Of a stretch of DNA of 64,000 bases, positions 18,999-30,714 are shown in pieces. The stretch is from NCBI RefSeq assembly GCF_000222585.1, contig NZ_AFWE01000218.1:1-64000 (forward strand). The letters are read 5' to 3'. The position numbers and the translations under genes are program-made. The notes under the pieces were generated by a model. It saw only the letters and a list, made by a program, of their open reading frames with translations, searched no databases and was not told the origin of the DNA. Position 1 is the stretch's first letter, and each line of letters starts with the position of its first letter. The DNA comes from Vibrio scophthalmi LMG 19158 (lineage in GTDB: Bacteria > Pseudomonadota > Gammaproteobacteria > Enterobacterales > Vibrionaceae).

Positions 18999-20564
18999 GT
19001 GAGTAAAGGCAAGTCGATAAAGTCGATAATAAACCAAGATTCCACGCTCGATGTCATCATTGTTGGCGGAGGCATTAACGGCGCGGGTATTGCTGCAGAA
19101 GCGACCAATCGTGGACTACGTGTCGGATTGTTCGAAGCAAAGGACTTTGCCTGTGCAACTTCTTCAGCCAGTTCAAAACTCGTCCACGGCGGATTACGCT
19201 ATCTTGAATATGGCGAATTTCGTTTAGTCAAAGAAGCGCTTAATGAACGAGAGATTTTGCTCACTAAAGCCGCTCATCTCATTAAACCCTTGCGCTTTCG
19301 TCTGCCACACTTGTCCCATCTACGGCCAAAATGGCAAATCAAAGCCGGACTATTTTTATACGATCATCTTGCCAGGCGCTGCATTCTTAAGCCTTCCCGA
19401 CAAATGAAAGTCGACCCAGCCGATGGTTTAGAAAAAAACATAACCACCGCGTTTGAGTATTCTGATTGCTGGATTGACGACGCCCGTTTGGTAATAGCTA
19501 ACTTGCAGCAAGCCCGTTTAGCAGGCGCTGAAGTGCGTAATTATTGCCAAGTGATTAAGAGTGAATACGAGCGTGGGTTATGGAAGGTAACTATTTTTGA
19601 TCAGCGAACAAATCTGAAATCCATTCGCTATAGCCGCGTATTAATTAACGCAACGGGCCCTTGGGCTGCTTCTTTCATCGAGCAATACACGCCAGAAACA
19701 AGCCCACATAGTATGCGTTTAGTGAAAGGATCGCACCTCATCGTGCCTAAGCTCTATCAAGGAGAACACGCCTACGTTTTGCAAAATAAGGATAAAAGAA
19801 TCGTCTTTGTTATTCCTTACCTTGACCGTTTTTCAATGATTGGTACTACCGATATCCCATTTGAAGGTGATGCTTATAGCGCGACGACAAGTGAAGAGGA
19901 AACCGCCTATTTGCTTTCGCTCACTAACCAATTTTTCACCCGTCAACTTGATACGAGTGATGTCATTGATAACTTTAGCGGTGTTCGCCCTTTATTCGAG
20001 GACATGGCGAAGGATACTAGTAATAATGAGCAAAAGCCGGTGTCGGCGCAAGCGCTCAGCCGCGACTATGATCTGACAATACAGTCAGTGCATAATGCTC
20101 CACCTCTCCTCACAGTTTTCGGCGGTAAATTAACCACTTACCGTAAGCTTTCCGTAAAGGTTATCAAAGCGTTAGAACCTTTTCTTGCCTTATCACCGCC
20201 ACATTCAGAACCGACAGCCCCCCTTCCCGGCTCTATTGGCCTGCAAAGAACGGTACTACTGAATCAAGTCACTACCGCACATCCCTCGCTTGCAGCAACA
20301 ACCGTTGCAAGACTCGTGGCTCAGTATGGTACTGCTGTGTGGGATGTTGTGAAAAATGCCGAGACTCATAACGAAATCATCATTGCTGACTTACACCGCT
20401 TTGAATTAGATTATTTGGTCGAAAATGAGTGGGCCTTCACCGCGGATGACATTGTGAGACGTAGAACCAAGCTGCATTTTGATTGCGATGCACAAGAACT
20501 GCGACGGCTTGAAAATGAACTCTCCATCAGACGAAGATCCCAAAATGATCTTCACCTAAAGTGA
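18999..20564 (+). CDS. glpD: Aerobic glycerol-3-phosphate dehydrogenase GlpD
   Basis: 521 residues from GTG with AGGAACTTATA in front. Oxidises sn-glycerol 3-phosphate to dihydroxyacetone phosphate, passing electrons to quinone at the inner membrane. The N-terminal FAD-binding site is DVIIVGGGINGAGIAAEA (18-35), followed by FACATSSASSKLVHGGLRYLE, the FAD-dependent G3P dehydrogenase signature; VFGGKLTTYRKL lies near 370. The C-terminus matches the DAO_C helical domain. glpK is encoded about 7 kb away on the other strand; no glpF or glpR is in the window. Confidence 0.94.
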   Translation: MSKGKSIKSIINQDSTLDVIIVGGGINGAGIAAEATNRGLRVGLFEAKDFACATSSASSKLVHGGLRYLEYGEFRLVKEALNEREILLTKAAHLIKPLRFRLPHLSHLRPKWQIKAGLFLYDHLARRCILKPSRQMKVDPADGLEKNITTAFEYSDCWIDDARLVIANLQQARLAGAEVRNYCQVIKSEYERGLWKVTIFDQRTNLKSIRYSRVLINATGPWAASFIEQYTPETSPHSMRLVKGSHLIVPKLYQGEHAYVLQNKDKRIVFVIPYLDRFSMIGTTDIPFEGDAYSATTSEEETAYLLSLTNQFFTRQLDTSDVIDNFSGVRPLFEDMAKDTSNNEQKPVSAQALSRDYDLTIQSVHNAPPLLTVFGGKLTTYRKLSVKVIKALEPFLALSPPHSEPTAPLPGSIGLQRTVLLNQVTTAHPSLAATTVARLVAQYGTAVWDVVKNAETHNEIIIADLHRFELDYLVENEWAFTADDIVRRRTKLHFDCDAQELRRLENELSIRRRSQNDLHLK

Positions 20565-20624
20565 TACGGTTCAACTTATTGTTATTCAACGTTATAGTAG
20601 GCGATATGTATTCCACGTACGCTC

Positions 20625-21290
20625 ATGACTATGCCGCAAAATAACGTTGATCAGCTCATCCCATTATTGACCGCTGGCCTCAAGCTATCGATCAATCTTG
20701 AGTTTGGCCCCAATGACACACACTCATACAATGCCGATTACATAGGGTGTAAGCTTGGCCAATATCTCATCGTTGAGTTGCCAAAAAAATCGCAAGAAAT
20801 GTTGGTCATGCGCCAACTGAACAACGTTTCTGTTGTCGTTCGAGCGGTAACACAGTCGAAACTTGGCCATATCATTGCGTTCAAGAGCTCTGTACTCGCC
20901 TGCATCAGCGCACCAACTGGGTTATTGTTGATCCGTATGCCACAACATTTTGCATCGAAACCGATTCGCAATTATGAGCGCTACTCGATCAACATCCCAG
21001 CCCAAGTTACCGCCAACACCGTCACCTACGAAGCGACCATGACCGATTTTTCGATCACAGGCTGTGCTTTGTCTATTGCGGGTGAAAACAACTTAGAAAA
21101 AGAGCATGTACTAGAGATTGACTGTGAACTTTCAAATGCACTGCCGCAAGAATTAACTTATTTCGTCGTAAGCATTGAGAAAACCCAACACGGCCATAAA
21201 ATCGGTGTCAAATTTGATCACACCATCGAGCTAACCCAGACACTAAAACAAACGCTGCTTGAAAAATCCTTCCAAGCCAAGCCACTCTAA
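20625..21290 (+). CDS. plzE: PilZ domain c-di-GMP receptor with N-terminal YcgR-like domain
   Basis: 221 residues. The N-terminal YcgR-type beta-barrel spans about 5-115. The C-terminal PilZ domain (~120-215) has both binding motifs: RNYERYSIN (R-x-x-x-R) and DFSITGC (D-x-S-x-x-G). It is expected to bind cyclic di-GMP and to influence motility or biofilm. In V. cholerae the PilZ gene plzE (VCA0735) lies beside luxQ (VCA0736), as here, hence the symbol; it rests on recalled gene order rather than an alignment. It is convergent with luxQ, with stops 38 nt apart. The start could also be the ATG at 20631. Confidence 0.85.
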   Translation: MTMPQNNVDQLIPLLTAGLKLSINLEFGPNDTHSYNADYIGCKLGQYLIVELPKKSQEMLVMRQLNNVSVVVRAVTQSKLGHIIAFKSSVLACISAPTGLLLIRMPQHFASKPIRNYERYSINIPAQVTANTVTYEATMTDFSITGCALSIAGENNLEKEHVLEIDCELSNALPQELTYFVVSIEKTQHGHKIGVKFDHTIELTQTLKQTLLEKSFQAKPL

Positions 21291-21328
21291 AGCACTCTGG
21301 GTAAGCAGTCATCCCGACTCACTGAGCG

Positions 21329-23895
21329 TTACTTATCTACGTTGCTAACATGGCTAGTTTGGAAAAAAGTATCTCGATAATGAATCAGAGCTTTGTTAAG
21401 TGCGCTCTCTTTGATCGGTTTAACGATGACATAATTTGCTCCCGCATCGATAAAAGCACGTTTGGTATCATGCATACCATCCGCCGTACAAGCATAGACT
21501 GGCACCGATGAATGCAATTCTTGACGGATAATTTTGGTCGCTTCTATTCCACCCAAACTCGGCAACTGATTGTCCATTAAAACCAAATCGAGAGCCGGAT
21601 TGTGTTTTAAATGCTCTATGGCGTTGTAGCCATCTTGCACCCAAGTCACTTTCATTCCATATTTTTCACAAAATGCACGGGCGATGTAGGCATTCGTGTG
21701 GTTATCTTCAACCAACAATACCTCTAATGGACGATCAAATAGTGTTTCGGGTTTCACGAGCAACTGGTTGTCTTCAGGGCATGCTTCATTGTCAAGCAAT
21801 TGAATCGGCAGCGTAATATTGAAGCGTGTCCCCTCGCCAATGACGCTTTCAACCCAAATAGAACCTTCGAGTAATTCAACTAAACTATGAACAATCGCTA
21901 AACCTAGACCACTCCCCCCGTACTCACGGGTTGTTGTCGTTTCTGCCTGTACAAAAGGCTCAAAAATATGCTGAAGGCGTGAATTATCAATACCAATGCC
22001 CGAATCTTCCACTACAACATCTAGTGTCGTATCGCCGCCATAAGCCTTGAGGTTAAGACTGACATTAATTGAACCAAAATGAGTAAATTTAACCGCGTTA
22101 CTGACCAAATTAAACATGATCTGATTTAAGCGAATTTGGTCGCTGCAAACCCATTGCCCTGCATCGATATTACTTTGCATCGTAAACTGTACATTGTTTT
22201 CATCACACAGCGGTCGATAAGTTTTCTCTATCGTATTGACGATCTCATACAATCTGAAATCTCGGCTTTGGATATGAAATTTACCCTGTTCAATTTTTGA
22301 AAAATCGAGAATATCGTTCAGTACCGCTAATAGATGTTCGCCACTATTGACCAAAACATCCATATGCTCGATGTCATTTTCTTTAGTCAAATTGGTTTTG
22401 AGCAACTGAGAAACACCCAAGATGCCATTTAGCGGTGTGCGCAATTCATGGCTCATTCTGGCCAAAAAGTCCGCTCGAATCCGCGCTAACTCTTCGGCTT
22501 CTTCACGCGCCATTTTACTTTGATGCTCTGCTTCGACAAAGCTAGTGACATCTTGTCCTTGCGCCATAATGTGTCGGGTTTGGTTATCTATAATGATGGG
22601 CGAGAAGTTCCAACGGTAGGTGTTATCGCTGATGGCAATATTAATTCCCGTCAATGACGCCCCATTTGCCGCCATTCGAATCTGTGGGATAAGCTTGTCT
22701 AATAATAATTGATAGAGTTCATCACTTTTACAGAATGTGCGTTCCGCTGCTGGATTCATTCGCAGTAATTGGCCTGATGTATCCCATAAGGTCATTGGCG
22801 ACAGTGAGTAGTTAAACAAGTCGGTAAATTGCTTTTCTTGTTCGCGTAATCTTTTAAACGAACGCTGAAACGACTGGCCGATAGTATTAAATTCCGCGAT
22901 TTCAGAGCCTTCAAACCGTTGTTCTTGCTTAGCTTCTATGCTCTGCTCGGTGTAGACCATTAAGTTATTCAACTCTTTCGACACTCTCAACCGGAGCCAA
23001 AACCGGCTGTACAACGCAATTAACACTATCACCAATAGTGCAGCACCAACCCAGAGGTAGTGACCTTGCATCAATAAAGCGATATGAGAGTTATCTTGAA
23101 TGGTGTAAACCGTAATAAAAGTAGCGACATCGTTGATGGTTAAATCAACCCTCGAAACCATGAAATCATTGGCATTGAGCTCTGGCGAATACTCTTCAAG
23201 CCATCGAATGTGACGAGCATTCGTTTTAAGGCTACTCGCGATGATTTCACTGCCGACCGTCAACACAACCTCATCGACATTACTGCCATCCAGCAATGCA
23301 CGAATAAGAGAAAAATTATTGTTTAGTACAATGCCCACATAAAGATCACCGACCACCTCACCATTACTCATTGCTATTAACGAGGTACGGCGAATCATCA
23401 GATAACGCATCCCCATAGCAGAAGGTGTTTGTGAGATATACCAATCACTGCCAGTGACAAGATCATGGCTAATGTGCATCAACTGCTGATCATCAATGCC
23501 ATAAAAACGGTGATTTTCATCGTTCCACGTCATCTGCTCGCCTTTGGTGATAAAGCGAAAATCAGGCGAAAGATCGGGATCAATTTGGTCAATGCCATTG
23601 AAGAATAAGCTGATGTTTTCTTCACTGTCACCGCGTAAAGAATCGACCAGCGATAAGCTTCGACTGTAGCTATCTTGCTGGATTTCGATTGATTCGAGCC
23701 TGAATGTAAATATTTCTTGTATCAGACTCGATGTTTGTAGCTTTGAACGAGCAACTTCCTGTGTGACCACTTGGCGGTTTACTTGGTAGTTTTGTAGCAC
23801 GACCACTAAGGTAAGCACACCAATTGTCACAAAGATTGAATGCGTTAATAGCGTTGCAAGTTGGTGTTTGCCCGTTCGCCTTTTCCACAGTTTCA

Positions 23896-23896
<1 letters not shown>
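21329..23896 (-). CDS. luxQ: Autoinducer-2 sensor kinase/phosphatase LuxQ
   Basis: 855 residues (V. harveyi LuxQ 859). TM1 about 18-36, a periplasmic tandem-PAS region about 40-275 that docks LuxP, and TM2 about 279-298. A cytoplasmic PAS (~355-460) follows, then HisKA with His483 (FLARMSHELRTPLNG), HATPase (NLVSNAVKF, GSGLGLAIV) and a receiver with Asp775 (LVLMDNQLPSLGG). It has no Hpt domain, consistent with phosphotransfer to separate LuxU and then LuxO. Its ATG overlaps the last base of the luxP stop (TAATG), so the two are translationally coupled. Confidence 0.95.
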
Positions 23897-25011
<1,115 letters not shown>

Positions 25012-25108
25012 CTAGCAATTTTAGTAGTTCAGTACAATGCTGAACCATCAGAATTTTATTTGAATTTTTTGTGTTTTATTAAGCGTAATACATTTTTACT
25101 TAGCTGAC

Positions 25109-25432
25109 CTATCTGCACATAATAATCTGCGCATAATCGCCACCATTAAGCACCGAACTAAGTTCTATTTCACCGCAGATCAAAGCCTCTTTCTGCGGCT
25201 TGCCGAGTTGTTTTAATTGATATTCCACTTTGGACGCAATACTACGGTTATCGCCAGCAGGATGATGCCAAGCCAATGTCAGTGGCCCTTGGCCTTTCAA
25301 TGCCTTTGCCCCGGTACCAGCACAATGCATCTTAAAACGACGCTCAACATCGGTTGTGATACCACAGTAGAGTCGATTGGCGCGAGTACGAACAAAATAC
25401 ACGCGCCAATAAGTAACAATTTTGCTATCCAT
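25109..25432 (-). CDS. GIY-YIG domain protein, UPF0213/YhbQ type
   Basis: 107 residues. The sequence shows [28 protein letters not shown], the GIY-YIG nuclease core with conserved Tyr, Gly and Arg, and a later [16 protein letters not shown] helix typical of the small YhbQ/UPF0213 group. V. cholerae has an equivalent gene between luxP and yceH. DNA-end or damaged-DNA processing is inferred from family only. Its start overlaps the end of yceH by 8 nt, so the two are probably co-transcribed. Confidence 0.85.
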   Translation of the reverse strand: MDSKIVTYWRVYFVRTRANRLYCGITTDVERRFKMHCAGTGAKALKGQGPLTLAWHHPAGDNRSIASKVEYQLKQLGKPQKEALICGEIELSSVLNGGDYAQIIMCR

Positions 25433-26081
25433 TCAAGTGTTCAATGGTCGCTCGTAATTCGAGTACTTCCGCTTTTAATGCCGTAACTTCCGCTTCCAAC
25501 TCAACAATGCGAGCATTCGCCGATTGACCTGTTGATGACGGTGCTAAGGCTGCTAACGCTTCAATATCTACTTCGCCGCTAAACAGATGCTGGTAACGTG
25601 ATTCTCGTTTACCCGCTTCACGTGGCAACTTAACGACGAGAGCGCCCGTTTCTGCATTGGCCATTTTTTCTAGTAACGCCTCGACTTCCTTTACGTCAGA
25701 AAATTCAGCAAGGCGATTGGTGCGAGTGCGAATTTCACCCGGCGTTTGAGCGCCACGAAGTAGCAAACAGCAAACAATACCTTTTTCCTGCTTACTCAGC
25801 TTCAGATCGCCAAATTCCGTGTTACAAAAACGATGCTGGAACTTGTTTGCACGGCTATTAAAGCTACTCTCATCACTGACTAAACGGCGGGAGAGCAAAC
25901 TATCAACGGCGGCTTGCACATCAGAATCACTCAGTTGCAAAACAGGTTCGCGGTTACTTTTTTGGTTACAAGCGGCGGTTAAACTATTGAGCGTTAGGGG
26001 ATAGTAATCAGGTGTTGTGACTTCTTTTTCGATAAGACAACCAATCACTCGTGCTTCAATCGGGGATAGCTCAATATTCAT
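25425..26081 (-). CDS. YceH family protein (DUF480)
   Basis: 218 residues. Begins [34 protein letters not shown], the DUF480 signature, with two winged-helix-like repeats (the second around [22 protein letters not shown]). The C-terminus is a coiled coil ([24 protein letters not shown], ~190-215). Function unknown; the fold suggests nucleic-acid or protein binding. The start ATG follows AAGGAAGT. Likely first gene of a two-gene unit with the GIY-YIG gene. Confidence 0.88.
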   Translation of the reverse strand: MNIELSPIEARVIGCLIEKEVTTPDYYPLTLNSLTAACNQKSNREPVLQLSDSDVQAAVDSLLSRRLVSDESSFNSRANKFQHRFCNTEFGDLKLSKQEKGIVCCLLLRGAQTPGEIRTRTNRLAEFSDVKEVEALLEKMANAETGALVVKLPREAGKRESRYQHLFSGEVDIEALAALAPSSTGQSANARIVELEAEVTALKAEVLELRATIEHLNG

Positions 26082-26114
26082 AATACTTCCTTATTATTTT
26101 AACTTTGATATGAA

Positions 26115-26309
26115 TCAGTGTTCTGCCAAGAGTGGCACTCGCTTCAAGTTGCCATTTTCATCAATAATGACAATTTTAGCGCGGTTTAGCTCGACTTCGG
26201 TGATTTCTTGCTGTGTTCTCTCAAATATGTACGCTTTGACAAGTTTTTCACTGCGCGTTTCATCTGAGGACGCTTCAGGCTTTGGTAAGATAATGTCGGA
26301 ACTTCGCAT
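26115..26309 (-). CDS. Small hypothetical protein, 64 aa
   Basis: 64 residues, soluble, acidic-to-neutral (KLVKAYIFERTQQEITEVELNRAKIVIIDENGNLKRVPLLAEH). Amino-acid usage looks like a real protein, and it lies on the same strand just upstream of yceH. No ribosome binding site precedes the ATG at 26309, so the true start or even its translation is uncertain. No function recognised. Confidence 0.5.
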   Translation of the reverse strand: MRSSDIILPKPEASSDETRSEKLVKAYIFERTQQEITEVELNRAKIVIIDENGNLKRVPLLAEH

Positions 26310-26499
26310 AATTCAACACGTTATCATTCAAGTGACTTTACAAAATAATATATCGTTCCAGCGATAGGCTCAATCTATCTTGAAACGAATTGCTGATAAA
26401 AGCACCAAGTTGGCGAAATGATTGATCTTAGTACTGTAAACCCCCGCTCTGTTATGATTTAATCATTGTCAGTTAACGTTAAAACTAGGAATGGAACCT

Positions 26500-26820
26500 A
26501 TGAGTGGTGTATTTGAAATCGTATCTCAGGCGCGTCGTAAGAATAAGTTAAAACGTGAGCTTATCGATAACGAGAAAAAAGTTCGTGATAACCGTAAACG
26601 TGTAGACCTTTTAGAAAACTTGATGGATTACATCGTTGCAGACATGTCTCATGATGAAATCGTTGCAATCATCAAAAACATGAAAGCGGATTACGAAGAC
26701 CGTGTTGATGACCACATCATCAAAAGCGCTGAAATCTCAAAAGAACGTCGTGACATCAGCCGTCGCATTCGTGAACTAACCGAAGCTGACAAACAAGTTC
26801 AAAAAGGCGTAAAGAAATAA
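26500..26820 (+). CDS. DUF496 family protein (YeeX/UPF0265)
   Basis: 106 residues from the ATG at 26500 (an in-frame ATG also lies at 26491; the shorter N-terminus [21 protein letters not shown] fits the family better). Highly charged, almost entirely helical, with the family core [13 protein letters not shown]...[27 protein letters not shown]. coli YeeX has the same length and core. Function not established; a nucleoid or coiled-coil role is only speculation. It has its own terminator. Confidence 0.88.
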   Translation: MSGVFEIVSQARRKNKLKRELIDNEKKVRDNRKRVDLLENLMDYIVADMSHDEIVAIIKNMKADYEDRVDDHIIKSAEISKERRDISRRIRELTEADKQVQKGVKK

Positions 26821-26863
26821 CTTATCGCCGTAAAAGCTGATTTTTCAGTCTGAATAGAGTTGA

Positions 26864-26893
26864 GCTCACATGCCTATATGTGGGCTTTTTTTT
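26864..26893 (+). terminator. Intrinsic terminator after the DUF496 gene
   Basis: GCTCACAT (26864-26871), loop GCCTAT, ATGTGGGC (26878-26885) with one G-T pair, followed by eight T. Confidence 0.92.
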
Positions 26894-27222
26894 GCTTTTT
26901 AGTTAACACTTCGTTGCATAACCTTCCATTCCCCAACCGTTTGCGTAATCGCTAACCTTCAATCTTCTGCATTTCGAGGGTTTAATCACAGTTTTGTCGC
27001 TGCTATGCTTTTGTTAAACACAATAAGCATCTGTCAATGCAATGCTAAATATAACAACACATGCCATGCATTCAGAATGACTTTTGGTACAGACTTTGAG
27101 TTCAACGCAGCGTAATCAATTCCTATCTCCTAGAACTCATAGGGGAAGGACGCATACCAAGCTAACCGCTCCGCTAAAACACAAAGTAGTACCAATACAT
27201 CGCAATAAAATGAGGGTTAACA
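26894..27222. other. Intergenic gap, 329 nt, no gene recognised
   Basis: No convincing ORF. The only structure noted is CTCCTA...TAGGGGA at 27128-27147, a short dyad resembling CTCCTATAGGGGA at 6584-6596 in another intergenic region. The promoter of the next gene must lie here, but I cannot pick it out. Confidence 0.5.
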
Positions 27223-27459
27223 ATGGACTTTAACGGAGTCGAACTATTAGGCTACGCTGCATCCATCATGGTCGCACTATCACTGACTATGAAAGATATC
27301 ATCAAGTTACGTATCATCAACTTTTTTGGCTGTGCGCTTTTTACCGCTTACGGCTTAATGATTGATTCCTGGCCAGTGGTTCTGACTAATGGTTTCATCG
27401 CGTGCGTTAATGTTTACTTCCTGGTCAAAATGCACCAAGACAAACACAAACAAGTCTAA
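27223..27459 (+). CDS. Small inner-membrane protein, YgjV-like
   Basis: 78 residues with three hydrophobic stretches (about 8-22, 30-48, 50-68). The pattern ELLGYAASIMVALSLTMKDIIKLRIINFFGCALFTAYGL resembles one half of the YgjV inner-membrane family, as if a single repeat unit (E. coli YgjV is about twice as long). The ATG follows GAGGGTTAACA. Function unknown. Convergent with glpK. Confidence 0.75.
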   Translation: MDFNGVELLGYAASIMVALSLTMKDIIKLRIINFFGCALFTAYGLMIDSWPVVLTNGFIACVNVYFLVKMHQDKHKQV

Positions 27460-27498
27460 CGTTTTATTTCGATCGTCTAGGTAGTAGAAGAGTAAGCA

Positions 27499-27526
27499 GA
27501 GTAAGCCTGCTATGCAGCGCTTACTC
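27499..27526. repeat. Strong hairpin between the YgjV-like gene and glpK
   Basis: GAGTAAGC (27499-27506) pairs with GCTTACTC (27519-27526), and the inner CTGC/GCAG extends the stem around TAT with one bulged C. A further GAGTAAGC copy sits at 27490-27497. There is no T-run on either side, so it is a possible Rho-assisted or RNA-stabilising structure at the convergent junction. Confidence 0.6.
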
Positions 27527-27584
27527 AAAGTTTAACGAAGTAAACAAGCCTGAATCAGTTAAATAAGACAATTCAGTCTATCTA

Positions 27585-29090
27585 TTACTCATCGTCTAAT
27601 GTTGCCCATAACTGGGCGCACTTCACCGCGCGCTTCCAACCTTTATAGCGTTGAGCTTGTTTGTGGTTATCTTGGCAAGGCGTGAATATATCATTTATCG
27701 CGTTGGCACTGGCCGTTTGCTCACTATGAGGCCATGTTTTGCATCCCAACGCCGCCAGATAAGCTGCGCCAAGAGCGGTAAGCTCACCAACTTGAGGCCG
27801 AACAACGGGGGTTGCCAATACATCGGCTTGAAATTGCATTAGGAAGTTATTTTTAACCGCACCACCATCTACATTGAGATGTTCCAATGTCATGCCGGAA
27901 TCGGCTTGCATGGCCGCCAATACGTCCTTTGATTGATACGCAATGCTTTCTAAGGTGGCTCTGACAATATGATTGGCATTAACACCTCGGGTTAACCCCA
28001 CAATTGTACCTCTGGCATGCGCATCCCAATAAGGGGCGCCCAACCCTGTAAAAGCAGGAACCACATAAACACCATTGGTGGAGTTTACTTGTGTCGCCAT
28101 CTCTTCCGATTGCTGAGCAGAGTTCAGTAATTTCAACTCATCACGTAGCCACTGAACGGATGCGCCGCCCATGAAAACAGAGCCTTCAAGGGCATAACAC
28201 GGCTGACCTTGTGCATCACAAGCGAGTGTCGTTAATAGTCCATGAGTTGAATTAACACGTTGCTGCCCGGTATTCATCAATAAGAAACAGCCCGTACCAT
28301 AGGTATTTTTGGCTTGACCTGCTTGGGTGCATTTTTGACCAAACAGCGCTGCTTGTTGATCGCCGGCGACACCGCAGATAGGAATGTTATGGCCTGCGAT
28401 GTTTGCATCACCAAAATACGATGAAGAAGATTGCACCTGTGGCAACATCGATTTTGGAATCGTAAACAATTGCAGTAATTCATCATCCCACGCCTTATCG
28501 TCAATATTAAACAGCATGGTACGTGAAGCATTGGTGTAGTCTGTTGCGTGAACGTTTCCTTGCGTCATTTTCCAAATAAGCCAACTGTCCACCGTGCCAA
28601 ATAACAATTCGCCCCGCTCGGCTTGTTCCCGAGCACCATCAACGTTGTCTAAGATCCATTGTATCTTGGTTGCCGAAAAGTATGGGTCAAGTACCAAGCC
28701 TGTTTTCGTCTTTATGCACGCTTCTAAACCACGTGCAACTAATTCATCACAGTTCGGCGTTGTACGACGACATTGCCATACAATTGCGTTGTGCACGGGC
28801 TTACCCGTTAATTTATTCCACACCACGGTGGTTTCACGTTGATTCGTAATCCCTATCGCTGCGATTTCGTCGCCACGAATCCCGGCCTTTGCTAAGGCTT
28901 CGGTTAACGTTGCACTTTGGCTTGCATAGATATCAAGCGGGTCATGCTCAACCCAGCCGGCTTGAGGATAAATCTGTTTGAATTCACGCTGCGCATTGGC
29001 GACCACACTGCCTTGATGATCAAACACGATCGTTCGGGAGCTTGTTGTGCCCTGATCCAGCGCAACGATATATTTGGGTTGTTCAGCCAC
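27585..29090 (-). CDS. glpK: Glycerol kinase GlpK
   Basis: 501 residues (E. coli GlpK 502). Phosphorylates glycerol to glycerol 3-phosphate. N-terminal [17 protein letters not shown] is the phosphate-1 motif of the FGGY/hexokinase-actin fold; [15 protein letters not shown]-type sequence (here [13 protein letters not shown]) and [18 protein letters not shown] follow, with [17 protein letters not shown] near 410. It has no glpF facilitator beside it and appears to be a single-gene unit. A TATAAT at 29122-29127 (minus strand) could be its -10. Confidence 0.96.
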   Translation of the reverse strand: MAEQPKYIVALDQGTTSSRTIVFDHQGSVVANAQREFKQIYPQAGWVEHDPLDIYASQSATLTEALAKAGIRGDEIAAIGITNQRETTVVWNKLTGKPVHNAIVWQCRRTTPNCDELVARGLEACIKTKTGLVLDPYFSATKIQWILDNVDGAREQAERGELLFGTVDSWLIWKMTQGNVHATDYTNASRTMLFNIDDKAWDDELLQLFTIPKSMLPQVQSSSSYFGDANIAGHNIPICGVAGDQQAALFGQKCTQAGQAKNTYGTGCFLLMNTGQQRVNSTHGLLTTLACDAQGQPCYALEGSVFMGGASVQWLRDELKLLNSAQQSEEMATQVNSTNGVYVVPAFTGLGAPYWDAHARGTIVGLTRGVNANHIVRATLESIAYQSKDVLAAMQADSGMTLEHLNVDGGAVKNNFLMQFQADVLATPVVRPQVGELTALGAAYLAALGCKTWPHSEQTASANAINDIFTPCQDNHKQAQRYKGWKRAVKCAQLWATLDDE

Positions 29091-29140
29091 GTAATTTTCC
29101 TATTGGCACGTCTTGAGAGTAATTATAGGCAGATACAAAA

Positions 29141-29171
29141 ACGAGAATAGCGCCAGTGTCGCTATTCTCGT
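29141..29171 (-). terminator. Hairpin terminator after the OmpA-like lipoprotein gene
   Basis: ACGAGAATAGCG (29141-29152) and CGCTATTCTCGT (29160-29171) are a perfect 12-bp inverted repeat with a CCAGTGT loop. On the minus strand it is followed by TTTTG. It also insulates glpK from upstream transcription. Confidence 0.82.
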
Positions 29172-29200
29172 GCTAATTCGTCTAGATGGGTACGGTTTGC

Positions 29201-29818
29201 TTAATAATCCGCCGATAAGATGAACAGGACTTCTGCACGTCGATTACAGGCTTTACCTTTTGCAGTAGCATTATTACAAGCAGGCTCAGCTTCGCCATAG
29301 CCACGTGTAAATATTGAACGCTGATCAACGCTATTGTTGACTAAAGACTGCTTGACCGCGTCGGCACGTTTGACCGATAGCTTGTCATTGAACTTCGCGG
29401 CGCCAGTATTGTCAGCATGGCCATCAATCACTACATCAATACCTGGCTGGGACGCAACGTAGCGGGCGATAACGTCGAGCCAGTAAGCAGACTGACGAGA
29501 CACTTGCGATGATCCCGTATTGAACTTGATCGTATCGACCAGTTTGACCATCTTGTAATCACCCGGTAGCACTTCATAATTTAAATTGTGCTTTGCTAGA
29601 AAACTTTCTAGTGAGTGTGGTTGGTACGCATTCTTTTCGCCATAGGGACCTTGCACGCCGGATTTTGGTTTCACTGTTGCTTTGCCCCAATCTGGGTGCA
29701 TTACGTCTTGTTCACCTTGCGGCGCTATGGTCAACATGTTGTCGTTAAGGATATCATCCGGTAACGAACCACATCCCGGTAGGGCCAACAACATACTTAA
29801 GGCTATTAATGCTCTCAT
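29201..29818 (-). CDS. OmpA-domain lipoprotein
   Basis: 205 residues. N-terminal lipoprotein signal ending LALPGC (lipid-carrying Cys16). The C-terminal ~110 residues are an OmpA/Pal peptidoglycan-binding domain: FNTGSSQVS, VIDGHADNTGAAKFNDKLSVKRADAVKQSL, GYGEAEPACNN, and C-terminal NRRAEVLF with the diaminopimelate-binding Asp and Arg. Expected to tether the outer membrane to the cell wall. Standalone gene, divergent from the dsbA-like gene. Confidence 0.86.
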   Translation of the reverse strand: MRALIALSMLLALPGCGSLPDDILNDNMLTIAPQGEQDVMHPDWGKATVKPKSGVQGPYGEKNAYQPHSLESFLAKHNLNYEVLPGDYKMVKLVDTIKFNTGSSQVSRQSAYWLDVIARYVASQPGIDVVIDGHADNTGAAKFNDKLSVKRADAVKQSLVNNSVDQRSIFTRGYGEAEPACNNATAKGKACNRRAEVLFILSADY

Positions 29819-30079
29819 CTGACTACCATCTAAATCGATTGCTTACAGACGTTATATCGCCCTATTAGTCGATTTCTTTAGACCGATTGAACAAAAAGTT
29901 ATTTGCTTGCTCATTTTTATCGCAAACACTCACGTTTCTCGTTCATAACTACAAACATATGACGATAAGTTGTTAGAAATTGCTACTCTGAAGTTATAAC
30001 CGTTTGTTAAATCCTGACTTAACGGTAAAATCAAACCACTTTAAATGCGCCTTTGCCGCGCACGTAACGAGAAACTTTT

Positions 30080-30697
30080 ATGAAAAAAATGATCACACTA
30101 TTTTTGCTAGGTGCTTCGGCTTTATTAGCGGGTTGTTCTGACAACACCGTACCAGTTGAAGGTGAGCAATATTCAAAACTGCCCGCGAACCTATCTACCT
30201 TCCGTATTCCGCAAGTAACAGAAGTGTTTTCGTTGAACTGTGGTCACTGCGGCAAAATGGAAGCGGAAATTCCTAAACTGGAAAGTTTAATCGATCAAAG
30301 CATTGGTAAGATCCACGTGACCTTTAACGAAAGTGCACAAATTGGTGCGATGATTTACTACGCAGCAGAAATGCAACTTGGCCATAAACCTGATCACCAA
30401 ATGATGCTTGAGCTTTTTTCTGCGGTACAAATGGGTGACGGTTCGACCATTGCACAACGTAAAGCGGCCATCGATAACGCATTTCAAAGCCGAAACCTGA
30501 TCTCGCCATACAACCTAAACGAAGAACAGCAGGCTCAGCTATTCCAAGCAATACAACTGGCAGATGACATTACTACGCAAGGTCAGATCAGCTCAGTACC
30601 AACTTTCATTGTTAACGGTAAATACCAAGTGATTACTTCTGGTCACCAGAATGTCGATAGTATTGCTGACACCATTAACTACCTAATCAAAAAATAA
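30080..30697 (+). CDS. DsbA-like thiol:disulfide oxidoreductase lipoprotein
   Basis: 205 residues. N-terminal lipobox LLAGC gives a lipidated Cys19. A thioredoxin fold with inserted helical domain carries the active site Cys54-Gly-His-Cys57 (classic DsbA has CPHC), and a cis-proline loop SVPTFIVNG lies near 175. It should introduce or shuffle disulfides at a membrane-anchored periplasmic location. Next, 17 nt downstream, is an anchored FKBP isomerase, so the two make a likely protein-folding operon. Confidence 0.85.
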   Translation: MKKMITLFLLGASALLAGCSDNTVPVEGEQYSKLPANLSTFRIPQVTEVFSLNCGHCGKMEAEIPKLESLIDQSIGKIHVTFNESAQIGAMIYYAAEMQLGHKPDHQMMLELFSAVQMGDGSTIAQRKAAIDNAFQSRNLISPYNLNEEQQAQLFQAIQLADDITTQGQISSVPTFIVNGKYQVITSGHQNVDSIADTINYLIKK

Positions 30698-30714
30698 ATT
30701 AACGGAAAGGATTC

